A stretch of DNA of 7,915 nt from Prevotella sp. GTDB lineage: Bacteria; Bacteroidota; Bacteroidia; Bacteroidales; Bacteroidaceae. The notes beneath the pieces are model-generated. The model saw only the letters and a list, made by a program, of their open reading frames with translations, did not search any database and was not told the origin of the DNA. The translations under genes were made by a program, and so were the position numbers. The stretch spans positions 1 to 7,915 of the forward strand of contig JAJQAR010000183.1 of the NCBI GenBank assembly GCA_021203705.1, in the 5' to 3' direction. Shown piece after piece: positions 1 through 7,600 of the stretch; positions within the stretch are counted from its first letter, which is position 1, and each line of letters opens with the position of its first letter.

Positions 1-686
1 TTAATCACTTGATTGAATTTTTCCAATAGCCAGGCTTTCTGTTCCGCTATTGTCATGTTGCTGTTGTCAAGTTCTATTGCATCGTCAGCCTTGCGGAGAG
101 GAGACGTTTCACGGTGGGAGTCGATATAGTCGCGTTCCTGCACATTTTTCAGGATATCATCAAAATCAGCAGCCATACCCTTGCCTTTCAGTTCATCATA
201 ACGTCTTTGAGCGCGAACCTCTGCGGAAGCGGTAACGAAAATTTTCAGTTCCGCATCAGGGAACACCACCGTACCGATGTCGCGACCGTCCATTACAATT
301 CCTTTTTCAGTTCCCATACGCTGTTGCTGCGCCACAAGAGCCTCCCTCACAAAAGGTACAGTGGCAATAGGACTGACATGCGAGGATACCTCCATACTTC
401 TGATTTCCTTTTCCACGAGTTCACCATTGAGATATGTATCTGGGCGACCAGCCTCTGCATTGAACTTGAAAGAAATATGTATTTCCCCCATGCGCTCTTT
501 CAACTCATCAGTTTTTATACTACCGTCTGCACTAAAAAGACCATTGCGGAGAGCGAAAAGAGTTACAGAACGGTACATTGCCCCAGTGTCAACATAAACA
601 TACCCTACTTCACGGGCAAGATCCTTTGCCATAGTACTCTTGCCACATGATGAGAAACCGTCAATTGCTATCGTTATCTTTTTCAT
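1..686 (-). CDS. cmk: Cytidylate kinase (3' end cut by window start)
   Basis: Phosphorylates CMP and dCMP to the diphosphates with ATP, in the cytoplasm, in pyrimidine salvage and nucleic-acid precursor supply. The frame starts at an ATG (686-684) and reads 228 full codons without a stop, so the stop lies just outside the window; family members are about 220-230 residues, so almost the whole protein is present. Visible motifs: a Walker A P-loop GFSSCGKST at residues 10-18, VDTGAMYR at 32-39 (CMP kinase signature), the MDGRDIGT motif at 132-139, the Arg-rich [10 protein letters not shown] lid region at 161-170, and [19 protein letters not shown] near 185-203. It lies 42 bases downstream of porQ on the same strand and has no visible promoter of its own, so co-transcription is likely. 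From memory, porQ and cmk are also neighbours in Porphyromonas gingivalis; that is recalled, not checked. Confidence 0.95.
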   Translation of the reverse strand, partial: MKKITIAIDGFSSCGKSTMAKDLAREVGYVYVDTGAMYRSVTLFALRNGLFSADGSIKTDELKERMGEIHISFKFNAEAGRPDTYLNGELVEKEIRSMEVSSHVSPIATVPFVREALVAQQQRMGTEKGIVMDGRDIGTVVFPDAELKIFVTASAEVRAQRRYDELKGKGMAADFDDILKNVQERDYIDSHRETSPLRKADDAIELDNSNMTIAEQKAWLLEKFNQVI

Positions 687-728
687 TACTTACAGGTTTT
701 AATGCTGAATTAATTAAGAAAAACTGAC

Positions 729-1676
729 TTAAAAATTATAAGATACATTCACCAGAATAGAATTTGAGGAAACGTGGTATTTACCGTATGCCACCTGCAA
801 CTTAAAACGTTCCAACTGCAAACCAGCACCGAAAGAGAATGCCGCACCATGGCTGCTCTCCTCGTCATCATTATTGGTAATACCCATCTCGTTGGCATGT
901 CTGAAATTATAACCACCGGCTATATAAATCTGCTGGGTTATTATAATGTCAACACCAAATATGAAGTGGTTTATAAATTTATAATCCCAATGATTAAGAT
1001 CATCCATAGTAATCGAGAACCTAAAAGGCAGCACACCGAACCTCTTACTAACACCAGCCTGTACGTCGATAGGCATTTTCTCATATTCCTCATCATACGC
1101 CTTCACCTGGCCACCGAGGTTTTTTGCCACAAGAGAAACCGACCAATCATGGTCCGGGTCATAATAGTTGAGACCAAGGTCAACACCCACAGCCAAAGAA
1201 TTATAACTACCGATATATGAAGTGATGAACTTTGCCGTAATACCGCCCACCAACTTATCTGTAAGGAGATAACTAAACGCACCACTGATAGCAATATCCC
1301 TCGCAGAGAAATCTCCCGTCTGGACATTGTTCTCATCCACCTCTTTCATACTGCCATAGTCGATATACTGCGCCATAACAGCCCACGATGCCTTTTCTTT
1401 CACTATCCTGTTGAATGCGGCACTCGCCGTTGTGACACCCTCCATATAAGTCATGAAATTCAAGTTCAAACTCTTATCGCTGACAGTAGCGAGAAGGGCT
1501 GGGTTTTGAAAAATAAGTGATGGATCGTCTTCAATAAGTGTAATATTGTAACCACCCAAAGCAGCAGCATGAGCACTCACGGGCAGGCGCAAAAAGTTAT
1601 AGCCAGTCTGACTGTCTTGTGCTTTGGTAATTACGGGAATTAGCAGAAGCAGTAGAAATAATATATTTTTTTTCAT
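729..1676 (-). CDS. porQ: Type IX secretion system outer-membrane protein PorQ
   Basis: A 315-residue protein of the PorV/PorQ (FadL-like beta-barrel) family. In P. gingivalis PorQ is an outer-membrane protein that holds PorZ at the cell surface as part of the type IX secretion attachment complex, which processes secreted proteins carrying a C-terminal sorting domain. Seen here: a signal peptide (MKK, hydrophobic Leu run to about residue 15, likely cleavage after TKA at 17-19, followed by QD), the family segment LPVSAHAAALGG at 31-42, the NPALL motif at 58-62, alternating amphipathic strands rich in Tyr, Phe and Gly, and a C-terminus ending in Phe (NVSYNF) as expected of an outer-membrane barrel. 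The start is the ATG at 1676-1674; a TTG directly upstream (1679-1677) would add one residue and is less likely. A TAnnTTTG promoter element lies 21 bases upstream. The cmk gene follows in the same unit. Confidence 0.88.
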   Translation of the reverse strand: MKKNILFLLLLLIPVITKAQDSQTGYNFLRLPVSAHAAALGGYNITLIEDDPSLIFQNPALLATVSDKSLNLNFMTYMEGVTTASAAFNRIVKEKASWAVMAQYIDYGSMKEVDENNVQTGDFSARDIAISGAFSYLLTDKLVGGITAKFITSYIGSYNSLAVGVDLGLNYYDPDHDWSVSLVAKNLGGQVKAYDEEYEKMPIDVQAGVSKRFGVLPFRFSITMDDLNHWDYKFINHFIFGVDIIITQQIYIAGGYNFRHANEMGITNNDDEESSHGAAFSFGAGLQLERFKLQVAYGKYHVSSNSILVNVSYNF

Positions 1677-1697
1677 CAATTTTTGTCAATTTCACGG

Positions 1698-1705
1698 CAA
1701 AGTTA
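1698..1705 (-). promoter_or_regulatory. Bacteroidetes -7 promoter element for porQ-cmk
   Basis: On the minus strand this reads TAACTTTG, an exact match to the Bacteroidetes primary-sigma -7 consensus TAnnTTTG. It sits 21 bases upstream of the porQ ATG, a natural distance for a short leader. I find no convincing TTTG -33 element at the usual 19-21 base spacing; the nearest TTTG (1718-1715) is too close. The -33 element is often poorly conserved in these genomes. Confidence 0.55.
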
Positions 1706-1751
1706 TACCATTTTCAAAATATCTGCATTATTTTTGTAAGGTATTACACAT

Positions 1752-1759
1752 TGCCTTTG
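1752..1759 (+). promoter_or_regulatory. Possible -7 element for the tonB operon
   Basis: TGCCTTTG differs at one position from TAnnTTTG and lies about 100 bases before the tonB start. An exact match, TATTTTTG, occurs just upstream at 1729-1736, but the two do not have normal -33/-7 spacing. The region down to 1857 is AT-rich and holds no open reading frame that I would call. Either site could drive the rightward operon; the choice is not settled from sequence. Confidence 0.25.
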
Positions 1760-1857
1760 CGAAATGTTGAATTAAATTCGACAAAATCATTCTTATAACG
1801 CAAAAAAATTAAAAATAGTGTGTGGCATGAAATAATACGATTTATTGACTATAAAAA

Positions 1858-2565
1858 GTGAAAGAGAAAAAATCATATAAGGCAGATTTGGAGGGAAAAC
1901 GCATAACAGGTTTCCTCTTAGGACTTGTTGTGGTACTTGCCGTGTTCATAGTGTTGTTAGAATTTAACACCCAAAGTGCTGATACACAGACAGACAGCAA
2001 CCTACTTGACGACCTATCGCAGGACATTGAGATGATACCGATGTTGCAGCGTGATATGATACCAGCCGAAACGTCAGCACCATCCACACAAATCGACAAA
2101 CTGAATATCGTTGATTCGGATGTCAGTGAGGCAGAAGACAATACAGCCATAGACGACAAGTTGACTGTTACCGCAGATGATGCTTCAGGCATGCTTGTCG
2201 ATAACGGGGAGGACATCACGACAGAGACGACTGTCGCCGCAAATGATAAACCTTTGGACTTCCGTGTTGTTGAGAAACTGCCTGAGTTTCCTGGCGGCAT
2301 GAAGGAATTTATGAAATGGCTGACAAAAAACCTAAGATATCCCATCACTGCGCAACAACAATTCATCGAGGGCAAAGTGCTGGTATCGTTCATCGTCAAC
2401 AAAGACGGTACGGTGGTAGCTCAAAAAGTAGTGAAATCCGCCGATCCATTACTTGATAAGGAAGCTCTCAGAGTAATCCGCAATATGCCGAAATGGAAAG
2501 CAGGTATCGACAACGGACAACCATGCCGCACGTATATGTGCATCCCTGTAGTATTTAAACTGTAA
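1858..2565 (+). CDS. tonB: Energy transducer TonB (GTG start)
   Basis: A 235-residue inner-membrane protein that, with ExbB/ExbD, passes proton-motive energy to TonB-dependent outer-membrane transporters. Seen: a short basic cytoplasmic end containing KADLEGKR, as in many Bacteroidetes TonB proteins; one membrane helix at about 17-34; a periplasmic linker at 36-130 rich in Asp, Glu, Thr and Ser; and a TonB C-terminal domain at about 138-235 with PEFPGG (143-147 region), NLRYP (158-162), EGKVLVSFIVNKDGTV (171-186) and the closing IPVVFKL. The GTG at 1858 is chosen because the same frame has a TAA at 1852-1854 and the first internal ATG falls after the membrane helix. The linker lacks the long Pro/Lys repeats of the E. 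coli protein. First gene of a rightward unit; the next gene starts 31 bases after its stop. Which paralogue and which transporter it serves cannot be told. Confidence 0.9.
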   Translation: MKEKKSYKADLEGKRITGFLLGLVVVLAVFIVLLEFNTQSADTQTDSNLLDDLSQDIEMIPMLQRDMIPAETSAPSTQIDKLNIVDSDVSEAEDNTAIDDKLTVTADDASGMLVDNGEDITTETTVAANDKPLDFRVVEKLPEFPGGMKEFMKWLTKNLRYPITAQQQFIEGKVLVSFIVNKDGTVVAQKVVKSADPLLDKEALRVIRNMPKWKAGIDNGQPCRTYMCIPVVFKL

Positions 2566-2596
2566 TAACACCCTGAATTTATAAAAGGAAAGCACC

Positions 2597-3571
2597 ATGT
2601 ATAAAGCAAAAGAAATTCTTGAGAAAATCAATTTGTATCTCGACAACTTGCCTTATAACCGTAAGCCGCAAACCCTTTACAATCCGATAAAATATGTTTT
2701 GTCAATGGGAGGAAAACGCATACGACCGTCACTTACGCTTATGGCATACAACCTATATAAGGATGACGTGGAGAGTATCATTCCTTTGGCATGCGGCATA
2801 GAGACATACCATAATTTCACCCTTCTCCATGATGACCTTATGGATAACGCAAGCATGAGAAGGGGACATCAGACTGTTCATGAGAAGTGGAACGCAAACA
2901 CCGCAATACTCTCTGGTGACAGTATGCTCGTTCTCGCATTCCAGCGCATAGCGGAGTGCGCTGCCGACAAGTTGCAACCTGCTCTTGACCTGTTTATCGA
3001 AACAGCTCTTGAAATCGGTGAGGGACAGCAATACGATATGGATTTTGAGGAACGTACTGATGTTACTGAAGAAGAATATATTGAGATGATACGTCTTAAA
3101 ACCAGTGTCCTGTTAGCTTGTTCATTGAAGATGGGAGCACTATTAGCCGATGCGCCTGAAGAAGATGCTAACAACTTATATAAATTCGGAGAGCAGATGG
3201 GACTTGCTTTCCAGTTGCAGGATGATTATCTTGATGTGTATGGTGATCCATCTGTTTTCGGTAAGGCGATAGGGGGTGACATACTGTGCAACAAAAAGAC
3301 ATTCATGCTCATAAACGCCTTCAACCGTGCTGATGATACCCTTCGGAAAGAGATTATGAAATGGGTAACGGCAGAGACATTCAACCCGAAAGAGAAAATT
3401 GCCGCAGTAACCGATATTTATAATAAGTTAGGTATCAATCACTTGGCAGAGGAGAAAATAGAATATTATTTTGCACAGAGCCGTAAATATCTCGCGGCTA
3501 TCAATGTGAGCGATGAGCGTAAAATTGTTCTCACGGAATACACTAACAAAATGATGAACAGGAAGTATTAA
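2597..3571 (+). CDS. Polyprenyl (isoprenyl) diphosphate synthase, trans type
   Basis: A 324-residue, all-helical, soluble enzyme that condenses isopentenyl diphosphate onto an allylic diphosphate to make linear trans-prenyl chains. All family signatures are present: GGKRIRP at 38-44; the first aspartate-rich motif DDLMD at 79-83 followed by MRRG (87-90); GDSMLV at 107-112; GQQYDMDFE at 143-151; and the second aspartate-rich motif DDYLDVYGD at 209-217, followed by the GDILCNKKT segment at 227-235. The residue five places before the first motif is Phe74, which in characterised members of the superfamily tends to block chain growth, so a C15-C20 product is possible, but product length is not certain from one position. 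It sits between tonB and tatD in one transcription unit (gaps 31 and 17 bases). Symbols such as ispA or ispB would claim a product length I cannot show. Confidence 0.93.
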   Translation: MYKAKEILEKINLYLDNLPYNRKPQTLYNPIKYVLSMGGKRIRPSLTLMAYNLYKDDVESIIPLACGIETYHNFTLLHDDLMDNASMRRGHQTVHEKWNANTAILSGDSMLVLAFQRIAECAADKLQPALDLFIETALEIGEGQQYDMDFEERTDVTEEEYIEMIRLKTSVLLACSLKMGALLADAPEEDANNLYKFGEQMGLAFQLQDDYLDVYGDPSVFGKAIGGDILCNKKTFMLINAFNRADDTLRKEIMKWVTAETFNPKEKIAAVTDIYNKLGINHLAEEKIEYYFAQSRKYLAAINVSDERKIVLTEYTNKMMNRKY

Positions 3572-3588
3572 GAGCCTCCAACAAAAAT

Positions 3589-4374
3589 ATGAATTTCATT
3601 GATACACATACCCACTTGGATGGTCACGAGTTTGACGAGGACCGTGATGAAGTTGTGGCACGTGCAAAGGCCGTAGGAGTGAGCAAGGTGTTTGTTCCTG
3701 CTATTGACCTGCCCTCCGTAAATACTGTACTTGCTACATGTAAACGCTATCCTGGTTTTGCCTATCCAATGCTCGGACTGCATCCAGAGGAGGTGAAAGC
3801 AGACTGGCAAGATGTATTGGCAAAGATGAAACCACTTTTAGATGCACCAAATCAGCCTTTCATCGCCATTGGTGAAGTGGGATTGGACTATTATTGGAGT
3901 CGTGAGTTCGAGAAAGAACAGTTGCTTGTTTTCGAGGAGCAGGTTCGTTGGAGTATCAAGTACCACCTGCCATTGATGATACACTGTCGCAAAGCACAGA
4001 ACGAAATGGTGAAACTTTTGAGGAAATACGAGAAAGATCTTCCAGGTGGAGTGTTCCATTGTTTCACTGGAAATGAGAAAGAAGCGTCGGAACTGCTTTC
4101 ATTCGACAATTTTGTACTCGGTATCGGTGGTGTTCTGACATTCAAGAAATCCCATTTGCCAGAGGTGTTGACAACCATTCCGATTGAGAGAATTGTGCTT
4201 GAAACAGACTCTCCCTACATGGCACCGGTGCCTATGCGTGGCAAGCGCAACGAAAGTTCTTTCATTTTTCATGTCCTTGAAAGAATCGCACAATGCTATG
4301 GAATCAGCAACGAGCAAGTTGCTGAGATTACAAATGCAAACGTAGAGAAGATTTTTAAAATAAAAGTCGGATGA
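3589..4374 (+). CDS. tatD: TatD-family metal-dependent hydrolase / DNase
   Basis: A 261-residue cytoplasmic TIM-barrel metalloenzyme of the TatD/YcfH/YjjV group, linked to 3'-5' nuclease activity and DNA repair in characterised members. Metal-binding residues are all visible: DTHTHLD (His7 and His9), GEVGLDYYW (Glu96), IHCRKA (His132), FHCFTG (His157) and ETDSPYMAP (Asp207). Length is normal for the family and the C-terminus (TNANVEKIFKIKVG) looks complete. The start ATG is 17 bases after the polyprenyl synthase stop, so the two are probably co-transcribed. Its TGA stop (4372-4374) is also the first three bases of the first unit of a downstream repeat array, which marks the seam between the housekeeping operon and the accessory DNA. 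The family has several paralogues per genome, so the symbol is a family label. Confidence 0.92.
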   Translation: MNFIDTHTHLDGHEFDEDRDEVVARAKAVGVSKVFVPAIDLPSVNTVLATCKRYPGFAYPMLGLHPEEVKADWQDVLAKMKPLLDAPNQPFIAIGEVGLDYYWSREFEKEQLLVFEEQVRWSIKYHLPLMIHCRKAQNEMVKLLRKYEKDLPGGVFHCFTGNEKEASELLSFDNFVLGIGGVLTFKKSHLPEVLTTIPIERIVLETDSPYMAPVPMRGKRNESSFIFHVLERIAQCYGISNEQVAEITNANVEKIFKIKVG

Positions 4375-4449
4375 CCCGATAAAGACTATTTCTGACCCGA
4401 TAAATATTGCTGTTGACCCGATAAAAGACGTATTGGCTGACCCGATAAA
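4372..4449 (+). repeat. Four-unit TGACCCGATAAA tandem repeat (encodes DPI(N/K) heptads)
   Basis: The 12-base unit TGACCCGATAAA occurs perfectly four times, starting at 4372, 4393, 4414 and 4438, with spacings of 21, 21 and 24 bases and unrelated sequence between units. In the frame beginning at 4373 it reads DPIK-TIS-DPIN-IAV-DPIK-DVLA-DPIN. Spacings that are multiples of three, conservation of the DPI core, and differing interlinker codons point to a former protein repeat rather than a DNA-binding array. In the tatD frame, each unit gives an in-frame TGA. Confidence 0.85.
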
Positions 4450-4643
4450 TGCCTCGCCTCTATCAAGCTATTGTAAAAAACAACAGGCTTAATTATGCAG
4501 ATTATGGGGCTTTACTCGATGTATCACAGGCGACTGTCAAAAGAAGATTGAAAGAATTGAGAAATGCAGGATTGATAGTACGTGTTGGAAGCAATAAGAG
4601 CGGATACTGGGAGATTTGCCAAACTTCTCCAACAAATATGTAA
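4373..4643 (+). pseudogene. Frameshifted 3' remnant of a RecG-like/AlbA_2-type ATP-binding regulator (DPIN repeats plus winged helix)
   Basis: Two pieces in different frames appear to be one former C-terminus. Frame one (4373-4489, stop 4490-4492) encodes the DPI(N/K) heptads. Frame two (ATG 4449 to TAA 4641-4643, 64 codons) encodes a winged-helix domain: YQAIVKNNRLNYADYGALL, then the recognition helix VSQATVKRRLKELRNAG, then LIVRVGSNKSGYWEI. Removing a single base within about 4450-4459 would join them as DPINASLYQAIVKNN. As I recall, DPIN/DTIN-type repeats followed by a helix-turn-helix ending in G(S/T)xKxGYW are typical of the C-termini of AlbA_2/RecG-like ATP-binding proteins; their N-terminal domains are absent here, since tatD fills the upstream DNA. 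No ribosome binding site is evident before the ATG at 4449, which directly follows a stop in its own frame (4446-4448). Alternative: a short stand-alone winged-helix regulator of the downstream restriction gene, which I think less likely. Confidence 0.65.
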
Positions 4644-4671
4644 GTGTCGACTTTTTATCGAAAAATTTCAT

Positions 4672-4679
4672 TACCTTTG
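4672..4679 (+). promoter_or_regulatory. Bacteroidetes -7 promoter element for the restriction-modification gene
   Basis: TACCTTTG matches TAnnTTTG exactly and lies 17 bases before the ATG at 4697, within AT-rich DNA. The leader would be only about ten bases. The upstream segment at the expected -33 position (around 4648-4656) has a T-run but no TTTG. This element also supports ATG 4697 as the start, because the same reading frame is open upstream back to about 4597 without a better start codon. Confidence 0.6.
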
Positions 4680-4696
4680 CATATTCAAACGTTACA

Positions 4697-7600
4697 ATGG
4701 ATAGAAAGGGATTTATAACAAGTCTGGGATTTGTTCCAAAAAATGGGACTAAAAGTATATACCAAAAAGTATATGCCGCTCACGACTGTTATACCATATC
4801 CATTGATCTTGAAAAGGAACATATTGATTACGGTGATAAGATTGTTGCGGAAAGCAAGACTACTCAGAACTTTTTCCAGCCAGAGAATTTCGTGGTGCTT
4901 GAATGTGTGGACAGACTTCTGCGCAAGGGCTATCTGCCTCAGAATATAGTCTTGGAAAAAACATGGCGTTCAGGGCATGGCACGTCTGGCAGATTGGATA
5001 TTTGCGTGAACAGGGATGATGGCTCTCCATATCTCTTTATCGAATGTAAGACTTACGGCAGGGAGTTTCAACGCGAACTTTCCAATATCCATACAGATGG
5101 AGGTCAATTGTTCACATACTTCCAACTTTCCGGTTGCAAGGCCGACTTGCTGATGCTTTATGCCTCTGAACTAAGGAATAATTCTTTCGTCTATTGCAAC
5201 GAGATTGTCAAGATAGAAGATGATTACAGGAGCGGTGACGTAAAGGACATTTATGAGAAATGGAATAAGCTGACAAAAAATAATGGTGTCTTTGAGGATG
5301 ATGTATTGCCATACAAATTCAAGAGCAAAGCTTTGACACGCAGACAACTCAAAGAAATAAAGGCAGAGGATTCAAGCTACATCTTCAACCGCTTCCTCGA
5401 AATACTAAGGCATAACGTGATTTCTGACAAAGGCAACGCCTTCAACAAGCTATTTTCTCTGTTCCTATGCAAGGTCTATGACGAGACTGCCACTCTTGAG
5501 GATGAGCAGATGAATTTCCAGTGGATAGAGGGTGTTGATGATTATGTGTCTTTCCAGCTAAGGTTGTCCAATCTCTACGTTTACGGAATGAAAAAATTCC
5601 TCGACCGTGACGTAAGCGACTTCAACGATGCGGATTTTGAGAGACGTTGCTCTAACCTGCCTGATTCCTTGAAAGAATTTATCACAAAAGAAGTGAACAA
5701 GCTGCGCCTTGAGAAAAACAATGAATTTGCTTTTTTAGAGGTTTTCGATGCTGATTCTTTCTTGGAGAACGCAAAGGTTGTAAAAGAGGTCGTGGAACTC
5801 ATTCAGGGCTATCGCATCAGGTACAACAAGAGGCAACAATATCTTTCTGACTTCTTCGAACTGCTGCTCACTACCGGTCTCAAACAAGAGGCTGGACAGT
5901 TCTTCACACCTATTCCCGTCGCACAATTCATAATCAAATGCTTGCCGATAGACAAAATCGTGACTGAGAGACTTTCTGAAAGAAACGGCGAGATACTGCC
6001 TTTTATGATTGACTATGCCTCCGGCAGCGGACACTTCATAACGGAATATATGCATGAGGTACAGAACCTTATCAACTCCTGCGATGAGTCTAAATTCATT
6101 CAGGGTACACAGACGGCTATCAGAAATTGGCGCACCGATAATTTCCAATGGGCTAACCAGTATGTGTATGGCATAGAAAAGGACTACCGCCTCGTGAAGG
6201 TCGGCAAGGTGGGCTGCTACCTGCAAGGGGATGGCCTGGCGGAGGTTATCCTTAGTGATGGTCTTGCCAATTTCTACAGGAACAAGGACTACAAGGGGAA
6301 GTTACGCAAGGTTGTTGATGACGGTAAAAAGGACAACCAGCAGTTTGACATCCTTCTGAGCAATCCACCTTATTCCGTCTATTCCTTCCGACGCACTACT
6401 CGCAACTTTTATACGGAAAACGACTTTGAACTGTATGAGGCTTTGACTGACAACAGTTCCGAAATTGAATGTCTCTTTATCGAGCGTGCAAAGCAACTGC
6501 TTAAAGAAGGCGGTCTGGCGGGCATCATCCTGCCAAGCTCCATACTTACCAATTCGGGCATATATACAAAAGCCCGTGAGATTATCCTAAGATATTTCGA
6601 TATCGTGGCTATCGCTGAATTGGGTAGCAACACGTTTATGGCTACAAATACCAACACTGTCGTCTTGTTCATGCGACGTCGTGACAACTATTTCGCCGAC
6701 AATACCAAATATGCCGTTGACACTTATTTCCACACTCTCAATGATGTTACTATAAACCATATCGAGACTCCCGTCTCCAAATATGTCGCTCACGTATGGA
6801 ATGGTCTGGAGTATTCTGATTATGTTACATTGCTTCGGAAATCTCCTAATGACAAGGTTATGGCGCATGATATTTTCATAGAGTACAAAAAGAAGTATTC
6901 CGCCAAGACTGCTCCTGAGTTCTGGGAAACAATCTTAAATATAGAGGCAGAGAAACTGCTCTATTTCATCATGGCTTATCCGCAGCAGGTTGTCATTGTA
7001 AAAAGCGGTGAAAAGGAAGTCGAGAAGCGTTTCTTAGGTTATGAGTTCTCCAACCGAAGGGGCAATGAAGGCATACATTCAGTTCAACGCGGAAAGAGCA
7101 TTGATGAGTGCACTCAACTATTTGATGTTGACCGCCTCGATAACCCTGACAAGGCAAGCTCCTATGTCTATCAGGCGTTCTGCGGCGACTTCTCCTCCCA
7201 AATATCAGAAAACATGCGGCAGCACGTATCTCGTGCCAACCTCATTGATTTGCTCGCATTCGACAATGACAGTTTCGAGAAAGTAATATCCTTGACCGCT
7301 AAAAAAAAAGTACAGTTAACTGACAAATTCGAGACTGTATCTATTAATGATATTGCCAATGTCATACGTGGCATTACGTATTCTAAAATAAATCAGTCTT
7401 TGGATGAGACATCAAAGATTGTATTGACAGCAGAGAATATAACTTTGTCAGGACAACTTGAGATAAACAAGAAAATATTCCTGCAAGAGAATTTTGTTGT
7501 AGATACTGATAAGCTGTTGAGGAAAAACGATTGTTTTATTTGTTTTTCAAGTGGAAGCAAGGAGCATGTGGGAAAAGTGGCCTTTATAAATGAGAACACA

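Noticed and set aside
114..650. 178-codon plus-strand open frame and other plus-strand frames opposite cmk
   Set aside because: They are antisense to the clear cytidylate kinase frame, carry no recognisable motif and have low-complexity, Ser/His-rich translations typical of shadow frames.
774..1220. 148-codon plus-strand frame opposite porQ
   Set aside because: Antisense to a well-supported outer-membrane protein gene; no motif, signal or promoter of its own.
1842..2402. 186-codon minus-strand frame opposite tonB
   Set aside because: Serine-rich translation produced by reading the complement of the acidic TonB linker; no independent support.
4372..4449. CRISPR or iteron array reading of the TGACCCGATAAA repeats
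   Set aside because: Units are 12 bases with 9-12 base spacers, far too short for CRISPR; spacings are multiples of three and the units encode a known type of protein repeat, which explains them better than an iteron origin.
3576..4636. CTCCAACAAA found both before the tatD start (3576-3585) and near the end of the winged-helix remnant (4627-4636), as flanking direct repeats of an insertion
   Set aside because: Ten bases in AT-rich DNA can recur by chance, and the interval would include the core tatD gene, which does not fit a mobile insertion.
4647..4665. TTTTTATCGAAAAA inverted repeat as a terminator after tatD or the remnant
   Set aside because: The five-base A/T stem with a four-base loop is too weak and has no following T-run; it more likely belongs to the AT-rich promoter region.
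4731..4949. Short plus-strand frame starting inside the nuclease domain, as a possible alternative gene
   Set aside because: It overlaps the frame from 4697, which is open throughout and carries the HsdR_N motifs and promoter; no frameshift is needed to explain the gene.
5735..6226. 163-codon minus-strand frame inside the methylase region
   Set aside because: The plus strand carries the methylase motifs GQFFTP and DYASGSGHF across the same interval; the minus frame is a shadow.
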